Of a DNA stretch of 64,000 bases, positions 10,549-25,153 are shown piece after piece. Each line of letters starts with the position of its first letter. Position 1 is the stretch's first letter. Source of the DNA: Narthecium ossifragum (taxonomy: Eukaryota; Streptophyta; Magnoliopsida; Dioscoreales; Nartheciaceae); NCBI GenBank assembly GCA_963920575.1, contig OY986971.1:1550001-1614000 (forward strand). Reading direction: 5' to 3'. A program made the translations under genes and the position numbers. The notes under the pieces were generated by a model. It did not search any database and was not told the origin of the DNA. It was given only the letters and a program-made list of their open reading frames with translations.

Positions 10549-13500
10549 CTAATGTGAAACCTGATATGAGATCTCTGACGTCAAAAGAGTTCCACGAAAA
10601 CCTTCCTCTGCCTGCAGCGGCTCCATTTTTTGTTCTGCAAGTTCATCTGTAAGAAGCGTTTAGACCACAGTATGCTATGAACAGTTGAGTATTGACATTT
10701 CCAAACTAGTATCGGGAATAGTTTACCAGCTATATCACGGTTTTCATGAATCTCAGAATCTGCAACCCAGAGAACATCTCCTGCAAATATATTTTTATCA
10801 GCAAGAGTAGCAGAATCGCCTTCAATTTCCACAGAACCTTTGTGAAGTTTTTGATTTTCCCTCACAACCTGTTAAGAAGGTTGACCATAGACATACGAGC
10901 ATCAAGAAAAAGATAAAAAAAGTATGTAATGTTAACCGTCAATTACCTAATCAGTTTAAGAGTAACATGAGATGTACCAAACAAACTGTCGAAACAGAAA
11001 TCAATCCTATGCGAGAAGTAAATCACAAGTTCATAAGTAATGCTAATGCAAGTCAAATAACTGATATTACCCACTCACAAGCCATTGTCCTATGAGAAAC
11101 AGTCACTAATGCAACATAACATGTAATCAAAGTTACACATTTATTACAGTCTGAGTAGATAACACAAGAAAAACATATGTCAGGATGCTAACCAATTTTT
11201 GTCTAACCTTCACAATCAGCAAGTCTTGCCCCCTCAATGAGGTACAGCTATTGGAATACATCTTGGCCATTCATGGAAATGAGTTGTACAGTCAGTTAAC
11301 CTACAGTCCTGAAAATATAAGTCTTTGATAATGCTCTATTAAATTCTCCCTGGTCTCATTTAATACTAAGCAACTGAATCCCTCTTACTCTGTGGAAGAT
11401 GTCAAAACCACTTTTAATGAGCAGTGACAATCTCAATTCCAAGTTTGATTCATGATCAATGATCAAAAGCTTGATTATTAATCACGAGAATAGAAGGCAC
11501 TAGACCAAAGTACCTTCAGAGAAAAAAAGACCTAGAATAAACATGTTAACACCATACCCCAAAAGCTTCCCATATCATCATTTTCAGCTGGTAGATAGAT
11601 GTGGAACCAGAAACTTTCAAATTGATCGAATTGCCAAATGATGATTTCCTGGATCGTTTTGACATCCGCCTATCTGGCTCAGAAACAATACCAGAGGCTT
11701 CCAAAATTGATCTGGGAACCTCCTTACCATGTACAAGATAAACACAAATATCCTCATCACTGTAGTTAAGCTTCTGCATCAGTTCACAGCTTTCTCTTTC
11801 CCCAATACAATCTTCACATACCTACAAAACTGTACTAATCAGCAAAGGAAATTTAATCTAGACAGGAGAAAGGAAGTTTGCATTCATTCTATAGACAAAA
11901 CATTCAAAATTGCATAAGAATGTGGTAGTTGTAATTTAAACATTTGAACAGGACAGATGCCAGATTTTCTTCCAAGTTTTTCTTCACCATTAAGATGCAA
12001 GAACACAAATTGATTTCATTCTCTCAAACAGAAGTCATTCAGTATCACGAAAATCAGCTTTACCTCTGGATTAGGTGTAATAAAGGGTTTACTTTCATTA
12101 ACCAAATCATTTGCATCGTCACTTGAACGATTCATTTCAGCATCGGACATTGGCATATCCATGCAGGAACCACCTATTGTTTTTGTGCTTTTGTTGGTAG
12201 AAGAGACTTCAGCATGTATGCCTTTCACCTCCAGAACATTCCATTCTTCACAAAAATGCTTCCAGTCACTTTCAGAGATAATTGCTAGCCCATCTGTCTG
12301 CAATTATATGAGAGATAATTTGCATCAGTGAAGGGATTTAACTGATTAAGCCGAGACCAGTTAACAAAGGGATCACGAGACTCGGAAGAAACTTTGAAAT
12401 AAATGAGCCATCTACAAGGCACAAAAGCAAGACTAGACGATACCTACTCTTACAATGCTGATATCCCTGATGCATAGTAATAGGTCTAGTAAATCATAAT
12501 CAGCCTGAAATTGTTCTATAGATCCCCCGTACACAGACATATCTTTTACTTCGCCTGCATGCTCAGGTGCATGAATATTATGCTTTTATTTCTATGCAGT
12601 TATTCTTGCACATTAGCTCCAAACCTTCATCAACTATTTTTCTGCCATCCATATCAGATAAGGAGAGATCTGCCAAGAAACATGCTCAGGTACATGCAGG
12701 ATGAGTTTGGTTTTAGATATTCCGCAGCTACGCATATGAGTCATAAGTAAAATTACACATAATTAATTTCCTGCCTTAGACTACATCAGCTATGAAACAA
12801 TCATCTTAAAACGAGGAGCTAAACCAATGATATCTTATTCTTTTATCAGACAGCAAAATAAAGAGAATCCCATATAAGTCCTGAAGTTAGCTAACTTAAA
12901 GAAAAACTCGTCATAGGCTAATTCAAGTGACAAAACGCCCCAAGAAATGGGGTCAATGACATTTCCTTAAGAATTCTAACTTCGACGTGTTACATCATAA
13001 TATTGCAGCTTACTTTCTTGCATATCTACCAGCTATTTCAGCTTAACCAATGATTCTAATTCTTAGACAGCAAAAACGAGAGAATCCCACATTAGTCTTG
13101 AAGTTAGCTAACTTAAAGAGAAACTCTTAATCGGTTAATTCAAGTGACAAGGAGCCCCAAGCAATGGGGTCAATGGCATTTCCTTGCATGCTCTAACTTC
13201 GATGTGTTACATCATAATGATGCAACTTAATTTCTTGCATATCTACCAGCTATTTGAGAATCTACATTAAATACAGTCAAGCCAATTAGCAAATCCCTCC
13301 CCTCCATTGTATTGCCCACTGCCTAAGAATATAAAAATCATTCTCTTCCCCTTATTTCGGCCACATCATCTTCCTACTGCACCAAAAATTTAGGAACAAC
13401 ATAGAGAAGATGACTGACGTCAAATGCTTGCAGACCTTTGGAGTAAGAAACAGTTAATTGCTAAGTTGCAACACACTACACAAGATTTGGCTAACTCTTG

Positions 13501-16500
13501 AACTGAAAACAGGCACCATTTGAGAATTGAAAAAGGTGAGACAGAAACAATAGAGTAAGACAAGTAAGTAATATTAACATACCGGCAAGACCCTTGGAGT
13601 GATGGTGCCACGCTTGCAAACTAGCTCTGGAGGCCTTTCTAGCAATCGTGAGTGCTTGCAAACGAAAACAAAAGTCAAGATACATTCGTATGGTTGTGTA
13701 AACAGGGTACTATTTGAAATAGCTTGTGCCTGCATCAAAGCATTGCAAGCACATTGGGCGATTCGTAAATCTACACATGAAGAAAAGCCATCATGCAGAC
13801 AATATACACAACTTTCATACCATATGAATGGTGATCAGCTCTCCATCAGAACAGGCAACCCATATCCCACTTGTATGCTATCCAGCTTTACCAATCTTCC
13901 CCCCCTTCAAATCTATCATTACCAGTTTTGGCTTGATTGAGAAGGTAAGGAATGGTATGGTGCCTCCAACTCCAATTTTTGCTGATGGTTGACTCAAATT
14001 TCACTACAAATAACTCACCCAAAATGACCAATGGACCAAATCAATGATGTCCATCATCGATATACGTTAACATCAAATTTTGTTTTCCATGTTCTTTAAC
14101 CACAGCAGCACTAGAAGTTGGTGTCCCAAGATCGTTACCCTCAGATAATGTCGCCAGAAAAGTAACAAACAAGCTTACTTTACCAATATAACTCTTCAAA
14201 TTCCAAGTTCAGTGGATGCAACATACAAAACTCTATTTTTCCCCAAGTTCAAACTTAAATTATATCCAATCAATTGGTAAAGAACTCCTAACTAAATGTG
14301 AGCAACTTTTGGAAGACCCATACCAATCCACGCATGATCGCAACTCTAACTTTTGACCCAATGATCAAGTTAGCATTCTGGCCCTACCCCAGTTATCTTG
14401 GGTCAATTAGGATCTTGTCATATCAAAGATAGCCCATCTAATCCATTGGAAAAACAATTGTCAATCTTGGCGATTTTATTGTACAAAATTTGGAAGTATG
14501 TTCATTAAATTTGCAAAATAGACCTACTATTGTCAAATTTTACACGTCAGAATAGGTCCAAGCTTCAACAACATGGCTGGGGACAGGGCCCTGCTGGACC
14601 TCAATTGGAGCTCATGCACTCGCATCCTTTCTCCTGCTCGTTAGTTGTTAGAATAGATTAGGAGGAAGAATATAGAGAAATGATACACAGAAGCTGGCCT
14701 TCCGATTGACAGAGTACAGTATTGTCCGAATCAAATTGCAAAGTAGGCATTCATTCAGCATAAACCTGAAGACATTGTATCTTACAGAAAGAGTGTGCAA
14801 GCTATGACTCATAAACTAAACAGTTGTGAAGTCATGCTCTATCTGTTTGCAACTTAAACTATGAGGTATTGAGTAAACTTTTTCACAACCTACAGCTTGA
14901 TTCTAACAAGTCATCTCCAATCTTCTAGCAAATTCAGAAGCATAATTATATCCTAACACAGCAAATAGCGAACCAATCTTATTCCACTTACTATACAAAC
15001 TATTACTCAATAGTTCCATCCTTCTGAAATCTAGAAGAAAGTTGCCTCCATACTTGACAAAAGCTTTTTAAAAAACAAAACTAGAATGCAATGGGCACGG
15101 AACTTTGAGATAGACGTTCCACATGATTATGTTCATCAAATGGTCTGCATAGGCCAGTTTACAGGAATCATACAAGATGTAAGTCTAAAAATCACATGCC
15201 CACTGATCCAACAGGCAGAAACCCAAGGTTTCTGGCGAGTGAAGCCAACTCGTATGCTCAATTGATATGCTGGGTGAAACCAAAGACTCAATTTCTTTTA
15301 CTATGACTAACTATGTCAAGTTGGTATCATATCAGCCATGGTTGATCCTCTCCTCATCTTCTGTAAAGAAGTGCAATTCGCCCTCTCTTCTTATACCTAT
15401 CCTCCCACGTCCAACTCTAGGAGTCAAATCTCAAAGGCATCTAGCGCATAAAGTTTGCAACATTATTGAAACATTATACTATTACCACATGCAAGCCCTC
15501 TAGTCCCAAGTGTTTGACTTGGGCTCACCAAGTCTTCAGAGTATATTCTCAATCAAAATAGTTCTCTTAAAGCCTCCCTAAAAATTCGATTTTCAGGAAT
15601 ACCTCAGCTGACCTATTAAGTTCCTTACATCATCACTTGTCACCAACACCCAAACAAACATTTTTTTACCCAAAATATCATATATTCAATCATGTATATG
15701 CTTTGATGAGAAATACTTCAATCCAAAAATTCTCATTTTGAATTTTGCTTTCCAGTTTTGGAAATAGGGCAAAACTCCGAGCTCTTGGAAAGCATTTAAA
15801 AAGAATTTGAGGCATCATACGAGGAAATATATATATATAATTCAATCATGACATTACTGCCTATACTAGTGTCTGACCTCATTTTAAGTGATTAAGTAGC
15901 AGATGTTATAAGTTAATGTTTCATATCTCCCTTAAAAGCTGATTGTTGATATGCACACTCGATATCAACCAACATTTATGATTGTACAAGAGTACAAAGC
16001 AGACAACTTATCAAACAACTAGAATATGTTTAAGCAGGAAAAGAGTAATGTAACGCTCATGTTCAAAAAATAAGAAACTCACCTTTTGACAAATAAGTGA
16101 CTCCATCATCACTTCTAAGTTATCAGGTTCCGCGGAAGAAAGATTCTTTGGTGGTGTTGTGACATAAGCCCTCCATTTAACCAGCCATGATGAAGGGACT
16201 AAGTAGTACTTGGAACCAGGATGAAGTCCAAAAGTTTTTCCTTGTAGTAACTTTTCATGATTTTGTCGCTGCCTAAGTTTGGCTACTCTGAAAAATTGAA
16301 AAACACGTCAAGACCTCGAACCAGCTGCGTATGATGCAAATAAAATAGCATGACCATTGATACCTAAGGCTATCCTCCAAGCATTCAACTTCTGTCCATT
16401 CTCTACTGCAAATTTGACATGGCTCAGAATCAGAAGGGAAGACTGAAGAACCCGATAAATCCTCAGGCTTCACCAAATTGGCTGTTTCGAATAAAAATAG

Positions 16501-19500
16501 CCAGAGACTTTCAGGAACCGAGACTCGCTTTGCCCCAGCAGCTCGTTCAGGAAGAAGATCACCGTGAGGGCATCTAAGGGAAGCTGTTGGCCCAGCATCA
16601 GCATCACAAGGAAGATCAGAATGTTTCCTCCGCAACCATTGAATCAGCCTACCAAACAAAACAGATTTCCATGAATGCCGACAAGGAGACAAAGTAGAAA
16701 ATCGTCTACATCAACAATGAATGATAAGCGCCTAATTTATTTTTAAATAATTAAAATAACGATGAGATTTGTCATCGTTTCATCCAAATTCATAGGACAT
16801 GAACCATTGTAAGGGTAAGTCCATATAGAATAACCAATCGAGCTAAATATTTGGGCCTGAGACAGTACTAGCTCAGAGCGTGCCTAGAGAATTATTGAAC
16901 TTCAGCAGAAAAGAAAGTCTACTGTATTTCAGAACACCAACCAATAGCTGGAAAGGGCTTGATACAAATGGTTCCAAAACCGAAGATCTTTAGGATGAAC
17001 TCTCAAGGGAAATTTAGGGAGTGATCATCTACCATACTCGCAGACTCCAGCCTATTATATACATATCAGCGAAGTTTCTGCACCTGCACATCTTATGCAG
17101 GTTTCCAAGTGGTTTAATCTTCATCATGCATTCAGAAAAAAAAAATGCTGGGCACAGAAGACTAGAGCGACTGCTTGTCTACAAGGATCGTGCAAATTTT
17201 GATGGCTCACTACAACCTTGTGTTGAGATCAGTTTTGTGGCTTGTCCAAGTGAAAATGAGGCTGCCAGAGTTGTCAGCCACATGGATAGTTTAATGTGCA
17301 CAATTAAAGGCCAACAGGTGAGTAGTGAGTAAGACCTTCCCTTGGAAGAAACATGATTAGCTGTAGATTTTTCCATCTGGCAATTTCCATGGGAATGAAG
17401 ATTCTCTTGACATAGTATTTTCTCTTCCACCAGAATCCTTACTTTTGTTGCGTTGTAAATGGTACATGATGAAGCTCAGGCATTGATTTATTTAGTAGAG
17501 TGAAAAAAATCTAGTGTTAGCTACAATTAATAAGTTGCACCAACTTTGTAAGCTCAATATAAGTCCAAAATGCAAGATTGAGTAAATACATCAGAAATCC
17601 ATGGAAAGAACCATTTCCATCAACACAATGGAATCAATTGTTGGCATTATTTTTCGGTTGAAAGCAGTAAGGAACTAAGGACCACAGAGTTAGTATCTAA
17701 ACCTAAGGATTTACAAAGCAAAGATAGATAATTCACAATTTCTAATGCAAGGAAATATGATCTGCAAACAAGCTTCAAAAGCAACACATGCGGGTTACAA
17801 ATGTTATACTGTATTAACAATGGGAGGTTCTCATATACTATCATTTATATATAGATACTTGGAGGACAAGCCCATATTTTCATAAAAACAAGCTAAATCT
17901 AAGATCATCATAACCAGTAAAGCAAGGCTAAACCTAAGGCCACCATAGCCAGTAGCCCCTCAGACCCCCCCTCCTTACACAGATAGAACAAAGGCAGAGA
18001 GTAAGGAATTTCCTCTATCCAGAATGTCCCACACACAATGTGACCATGCACAAAAGCATCAATGGGAAGAACAATAAAAGCATACCATGATCTAGACACA
18101 TAATATGAAGGTTCATCTGGGCAATTTCCAGCAAGGGCTGCTTCTGCTATCCGCCGCAAGGGAGCTTTCCTATCTCGATAATCATCAGCACATACCGCAC
18201 TCTTAGCCACTTCCTTTAGGCAGTTGATGCAACAGTCACTACCACCCAATGTTGGCCCGCCACCATGCTGAAATTAGGCAAATGAAAACAATTACAACAT
18301 AAAGGCTACAGGAGACTTGTCAGCTAAGGGTCTTTAAATATAAGATGCAGTTTGAACACTATATTATCCGATGGCTCCGAGTAAAGGATAGAAATTGACT
18401 ATGTAAGAGAGAATACAAAGGAAACAAACCGAAATTAAAACAGCACCAGCAGATATATATTCCACTTGAGAAATTTGCAAAAAGCACAGATGTAGAGCAT
18501 CAAGTAAATAAATGAATGTTAGATACTCTGACCGTACAATCAAGTTCAAGAAAAAGAAACAGGTGGACAGTTGTTGGCTCAATATTCTAGCATGAAAATC
18601 AATCTCCTTCGCAGCTCATTCTTATAGTGAAGAGGCAACTTTGTACAATAAATTAGTTAATCATTCTCCATAATCTATACTAATCAATTGGAGAATAAAA
18701 CTCATAGGAATAAACTGTCCATTCCAGCTATTGAACTTGAAACATTCTGCTGGCAGGCTAAGTACTTTCATATAGATGGTTGCCAGTCCTTGGTAAATGA
18801 CCCAAGTTGCGACAATATATACAAATACGATTACAAATGGGAGTGACAACACTTGAGCCTTATTCCACACTGACCAATTATTACTTATTTCGTTTCTAAT
18901 AATATTTGGGTATATCGTCTGTATGAATCAAATTAATAGTTTCATATTGGAATCCAAGGCAACATTTATTCTACTGGAAAAGTGAAACCAAAATCTGCTG
19001 AGAAAAGTTGCATAATGCTCATTCAAATAGCAAATTAATGACTATGAGGCAAAGACGGAGTCTCTGGACAAAGCAAAGTGGCAAAAATTGGCAACAAATA
19101 ACCATGATTATGACTTGAAAAAAGAAGAGGCAAGGAAATTGTATAGAAACTAAAAGTCATTAATTTTACTCTCCCAAGGTAATAGTCTGACATAAATGCA
19201 TACCTTAGAAACCAACATCTGCCAAGCCGTGCTCGACAGCCTCTTCATGGAAGTAACCTTTGACAGTGGAACTTTTCCATGTGCACACTGGATTGTGCCA
19301 TTGTCAATGGATCTGCAAAATAAAACAAAGAAAATTGAAACTAAATAGCATGCAATAGCAGAGAAAAAGCCTCTTGCACTAGCAAAGCCAGATTGCTTCA
19401 TGATGCATCTTAAGAATTTTCCTCGAGAGATGATGGTAGCAATACGTTTCACATAGCAACTTCTTTAATGGCTTCACTCTGACTGATACAACAACCAAAT

Positions 19501-22500
19501 TCAACAACTTAATTATAACACACCACAGTTACCAGCAAACCGAACTTCGAATCCAAGAACTACCTCTCTTACTCTAGCTATAAGATAAAACTAACACATT
19601 TGGTAGTTGTGTGCTCCCCTTCCTCTGGAATTAATTTGAAAGCTTAGGCAGAGATAGTCCCATCAAGCTCGGCTTGTTAAAGCTCGTTTGTATGACCACC
19701 ATTAGATGGTAGTTATTTAATTCTAGTTTTATTGTCTTTTACATTCTCCTTCAAGCTTAATATATCAAGATTGATTTAGGTCAATTCAAGCCAGAGACTT
19801 CGGTTCGTTCGAATTCAAGTTTGACAAATCAAGTTTTTGTTGAGCTTGGATTCAAGCTTAACCTGACTTCAAATCTATTATTGTTATCTAGCGACTCGTT
19901 AAGTCTATTGTCGGTCACGTTATGAAATGCTCTCCAAATTAAGCATGAATTGAATTTTAACAAACCAAACTTGATCATCGGTATTAGGCTCAAAATGAAT
20001 TTCAAACCGAGCTTGATCAAAGCAAAGCTTGATCAGGAAATTAATGCAAATCACATTACATTTGAGAAACACCATTCCACAAGAACGGTATTCAACCACA
20101 CCAAAGTCAGGTAAGAATGCAACTATTAGCAGCAATTAGAGATACAATTCAACATTTTGTTTTATCTGCAAAGGACTTTATCAATACCCATTTATCCATT
20201 TGGTTGACCGACAACCCCTTTCAATCAAGAAAACTCAACAAATGATTTCTAATCAACAAAATTGAAGACACCACTCGGGAAAAAGCAATAAATAAAAGAC
20301 AAAAAAAATAGCATCAAAAGGTAGTTTCAACTTCTCTGAGTTTCCTTATCTAAAGAACAGGCATTTAAAGTTCCTTCAGTTCACATGATCCTGATATCAA
20401 GCTGATTGGACAACAAAATTCTAAAATCTTTCAACAATTGCTAGGGAGACCAATTGTGCTGGCATGAATTTTCCACCCAACTCAGTTTTTTAAACCAAAA
20501 TTGATCGATACAGTTTTCAAATTCATATATTTCCTGCCATATAGCATCTCACAAAGCCCTAAGATAGCCTTCAATCCTTCACTAAAGGCCTTTACCAAAA
20601 TCAAATTATAACAAAATTATATCATTAAACCAAACTTTGGTTCTCTGAGTAAATTTCGCTCTAAACAAAGCCAATAGTCATCTAAGTAATAATATAACTC
20701 ATTTCATATGTTCTTTTCTATCTCTAGTAGATCAATCACAATACATGATTGGTTAGTGGCCATTGTCTGAAAGAAGTTTAACTGCTCAGATAAGGCAAAG
20801 AATACTATCTTTTTCACAATTCTTCTTTTTGTAAGTTTAAGTTTATATTGCTGAAATAAAGCACGAGCCGCTCATTGAGAGATTTCAATGGTCCAACTAT
20901 ATTATGCAAGTCTTGCACGTTCATCGAGTTTTCTAAAGCATATAAAAAGTCACTATTCTATAATGATTCTACAGATCACAGTTGCTCCTCGAAAAGACAT
21001 ATATGCAGCTTAAGACATACTGTACTCACTAGCATTTGACATATTGCAGTTTGAAGGGTACAAATGACATCCACATATCTTAGAGAAAAGCACGACGAAA
21101 CAAACCCATATCGGGTGTACTGATCAAAAACACATAAGGAAGATAGCTACTTACGAAGGAGTAATAGTATCAGCCCACTGACGTAGCCAGTCTGTTGAAA
21201 TCCAGAAGTAAGGATCATCAAGTGAAGAAACAGGAGCTTTAGACAGAACCAATTTTGCCTCTTCTCGGCGTTCTGTTACACATGATACTTGAATGTCCTT
21301 TTTTAACTGGTATTCTTCACAAGCGCTCATATAGGATGCATTTAGCTCTTCTATCTCTTCAAATAAATGAAAAGGAAGACAGCCATTCTTTGCATTCAAA
21401 CCTCTGCCATCAGTCTCACCTATTCTGTCTGATTTATTGCCAGTCTCCTCGAGGTCAGTGCGGCAATACATCAACATATAAGCATCCGTCGACGAGAATG
21501 TATCTTCTTGCACATGTTTATTGTTAACCGAAGCCGTTAACTCGTTATCAACATGAACGCCATTTCCTAAAGAATTATCCTTTCCTGAGCCATCTGTCTG
21601 AAGCACTGGTTCAAGTTTCAGAGAGGAACTAGAAGACTCTTCTCCGAAGGGGTGAGAACCTAATTTAAATACATGCTCGTCATCAAACTCCCACCATTGC
21701 CCACTATTTTTGTCCTTAATATGCGCCACATAGTGTCCACTGTTTACAGCAGTGCCCTTGTGAATAAGTATAGCAGAAAGGTCATAAATCAAATCCGATT
21801 CAGAAGGGTTCAGTGACCTTTTTCCCATATTAAGTCGTTCCGGAAAACTAAATGCTGAAGTTATTTTCTTCTTTGTTGTTGTCTGCAGAAGAGAAATGCG
21901 TTGAAGTAAAATATCACATGCAAGAGTGGTAACTGGCACATAGCAACTTGTCTATTAAAAAGCAGACAACTTTGATGCAAGAAACTGGCCAAAGAATTAA
22001 GAAAAATAAGAAGGTGGAAAAGAAACTTTTCACACCTTCGGGAGGAAAACATAGCGCTTTAGCTGAAAGTTGAGAACCGGAGGAAGTGAACGCAGATTTA
22101 TACAGCGAGTAGCGTCAACCCGCGCGCCACATGATGCACAGAAATACTGATTTTCCCCATGTAGTTCTTCCAAGCTCAAATAGTCATCTAAGCTTTCATC
22201 TAGATTCTTCAAACCCTTAATGTTCAGCTCAAGTTCATAGAAGTCTTCAATCTTCGATGACGCTTCAGAATCTTTTCCGCATACTGAGCACCTTCAAAGT
22301 TAATATTATTAGGCCGTAGTCAATTAAGTGAAAATTTACCATGAGCAAATAAATAACATATATCATAGAAATCAGGGAACAGAATGCTTCTCAGGAAGAA
22401 TCAGGCGCCATAAATAATCACTGATCTCATATTGAAAGGTTAGTAAAGCATTTGTATTTAAGGAGGCACTAATTAACTTGGAAGACAACATAGTAAATAC

Positions 22501-23373
22501 CATAAATGAAAAGGTCTAGTCCATAGATATATAACCAAATTTGATGAATCTTTTTTTCCTTACCTGGTGACATGAGATACACTTCCCCGGAATAGATCTT
22601 GCACAACAGTTTTGGCATTGGAAACCTTTGAATGACTCAGACAGCGTTCCAACAAAGAAAGAAATAAGGTGAGAAACTCATGGCTATCCTGCTGAACACC
22701 ATTGTCCAGCTCTAAGGTCTTAATGAATGGAGCGGAATCAATAAAAGCCATTTTGCTTGAGTGCAATTGAGCAAATAATCGTGCAAGTTGATCCAAAACA
22801 GGGTGTTCCTTCAAGATGTCTGGTTCAACAGAGAAAATGCGCGTCCTGAATGATGTGTTCATATAAAGGCATTGAAGTATGCTGTTAGCATAGCAGGTCG
22901 CCCCCAGATTAGTCAATCCAGCAGGTGTATCATTGGACGAACGGAGATCCTTGCAAGGATTAGGACCAAGAGAAAGAATAATATCGGACATCTTTTGCCA
23001 TAAGCCAGTTTTCCTTGCTCCATTTGATGAAGGAATAAGCCCACAAAAGCAATTGGGGGAGTCTTTTAAATTTACACGACACCCTTGACAAGGCGTCTTC
23101 CAGATAGAATACAACTGCCGTATGTCACCTTGAGAAACCTCACCAGTCAAATGAATTTTCCTTCATGAACAAGAAAAAACATTCAGTTTATGCGGCGAGA
23201 ACAGAGGATAAACTTGGTTGCATGTGCATTTTGTGTATATGGTCCTTCTACCATTAAAATAAACTGAAAAGGAAATCAGGGAAAACAACCTACCTCAGGG
23301 TTTCAGAACATAGATCTTCGCTCCCCTCATTCCTCTGTCTTTTACCTTTGCTGCGAGTGTTTGGTCTACTCAT
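10549..23373 (-). CDS. UBP26: Ubiquitin-specific protease, UBP26/USP48 type, 13 exons
   Basis: Exons: 23373-23294, 23160-22564, 22291-22036, 21882-21155, 19312-19204, 18267-18086, 16648-16364, 16287-16083, 13654-13583, 12297-12064, 11821-11558, 10868-10727, 10646-10549. They sum to 3252 nt (1083 aa), close to plant UBP26 (about 1070 aa), and all phases agree. ATG at 23373 begins [11 protein letters not shown], as in the family. The Cys box [10 protein letters not shown] puts the nucleophile at C116. Two CxxC pairs (227/230, 277/280) form the zinc site. The His box is NSGHYVAH (H361), followed by WWEFDDEHV. Three DUSP-like motifs follow ([28 protein letters not shown]), then a C-terminal ubiquitin-like domain at about 976-1062. 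In Arabidopsis this nuclear enzyme removes ubiquitin from histone H2B and affects heterochromatin silencing and seed development. The copy looks intact. Confidence 0.95.
12822..13257. repeat. Tandem duplication of about 223 bp in UBP26 intron 9
   Basis: 12822-13044 and 13045-13257 start alike at AACCAATGAT. They share GACAGCAAAA, GAAGTTAGCTAACTTAAAGA, CAATGGGGTCAATG (or close) and TTGCATATCTACCAGCTATTT in the same order, with perhaps 10-15% difference by eye. Confidence 0.85.
17130..17317 (+). pseudogene. Exon-like coding fragment, antisense inside UBP26 intron 6
   Basis: An open frame of about 60 residues, containing [20 protein letters not shown] and [18 protein letters not shown], ends exactly at CAACAG followed by GTGAGT (17318), a consensus splice donor. 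CAG acceptor candidates lie near 17137 and 17157. Amino-acid composition and codon pattern look like a true exon, unlike the surrounding intron. I do not recognise the family. It may be one exon of a gene fragment captured by a transposon, a nested gene, or a decayed duplication. No other exon of the same gene is visible nearby. Confidence 0.45.
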
Positions 23374-25010
23374 TTTTCCACCACCTTAGCAAAAGTATCT
23401 AGATACTAATAAAATTTTCTCCATTTCTTACGATAAGACACAGTTAAGACTATAATTGACCATGAGCACAAATTGTTCACTTAAATAATGCAGCCTCAGG
23501 GAAAACCTGCAAAGAGACATTAAAACCAGAACCAAACCACGTTAACCCCTTCGTCGGAATGAATTAGTACAGCCAAACATTCCAAATATGATAATAGTAA
23601 TGCAGAGATGCACGCAGCATTGCACATCCAACTAAAAAACAAGAGATAAATACCACAATATACATGTGGTACAAGAATGTTGTCTTCATGCGAAAAAGGA
23701 CATCTCAAATGACCTTAAAATTCCAACAAATTGTTGACGATATTCTAATAAAAAAATGTCATTAAACAGAAGCTCTCAATAGATCACTGAACAATGGGGG
23801 AGTTTCATACAGTCAACCTGCGGAAGCATGCAGGCAAACTTCAGATGTGAGGAATGTGCAAGGGGCCCTTTCCTCACAAGGGTAACCGCCATTAAATTCA
23901 TGGCATAGAATATGTAGCTGACACTGCTCACAAACCAAATCTGACAGCTCCAGAAAATTACAAAACTTAATAATTCGATGCACGGAGCGTCTCATTTTAG
24001 CAATATATGGAGCCTAGTTGTATAAATCTCTATGTCAAAAATCCAAAATTTTCAAATTCATGATATCCTAGTTATAAACAAATGGTTTTAAGAGTGTCAA
24101 TTCTTCCAGAACAAAGTGAGATAAGCGCTAGAGGACTTCATTGCTTCTCGATGAAGAAGAGTCAATCAAGGCAGCCAGTTGGCTTGTTCTTCGATTGCTG
24201 ACCTGACGTCAGAGAACTACACCACACTCCAAAGCAGCAAATGAAGGCTCGACTTGAAAGCTTAACTTATCAACATGAAAAGCGAAAGTGCTTTTTTATA
24301 GTGACAAAGGTGATTTTTTGGGTCTTTGAAGCAAGAATACAGAGCTTGCAAAACTTTCACACACAGATGGAAACAGACTCATGGAAGTGAGACTTGATAC
24401 TGATACAAGTGCTTATCTTAACACCCTTTATACACACACACACACACACTAGTGGATCATGTGCAAATTGCACGGTTTAAATAATTCTCTCAATCACAAC
24501 CATCTATTCTATAACCGTCTACCATCTCATTCCTCCCATTTGGTTATTTCGCATTTAGTTATAACCTTCATTCGAACTGCTACTCATCCGCCACGTGTGA
24601 AATAGATATATGACTGAGACAAAGGACAAACCACCTAATTGGTTTGACACCTTTGAGCTTGAATATGAGCTAAAAGCGGTTTTATCTTGTCATTACTAGT
24701 GCTAGTTTTCTTTCAGATTTATAAATCTAATTCATACTCCTAGAAAGAAAACTACACTGAACTTGATACATGAAAACAGCCGGAAAAAGAAAGACCAATT
24801 ACTAAATGCTAGCTAAGGCAACCAAGCTAAGCTACACAACTAGGTTTGGAACCTTTTTTTTTTACATTTAATCATCCGGATACCGGGATACAATCCCCTA
24901 GAAAGGGTAGACCTTGGAACTGAAGCGATCCTTCGTATTGAATTGAAGAAAGTCAGCCCCATGGGCAAGGAAGGTTAACCAACTCTTTCACCCTTGGGCG
25001 GACTGAGTTC
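23374..25010. other. UBP26 upstream region, possible 5' UTR exon
   Basis: On the minus strand, TCTCTTTGCAG at about 23510 could be an acceptor for a leader exon that runs to the ATG at 23373. Upstream is AT-rich with a (CA)n run near 24433-24449. No other coding sequence is supported. Confidence 0.35.
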
Positions 25011-25014
25011 ACAA

Positions 25015-25153
25015 ACCACCTTCCCTTATAAGATAGACTAGGTAACCACCCATCCCCACTACCCCCTCTCTCCTCCCCTCCCTCTCTCTCTCTCCAAGGT
25101 GGGTTATGACTCAGATGCCACGTCATAACCAACCTTACTTTATATAATAGACT
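25015..25153 (+). repeat. Dispersed CTAG-bounded repeat, copy 4
   Basis: It runs from CTTATAAGATAGACTAGG through CCACCCATCCCCACTACCCC and GATGCCACGT to TTTATATAATAGACTAG. This is the most compact copy in the window. Confidence 0.6.
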
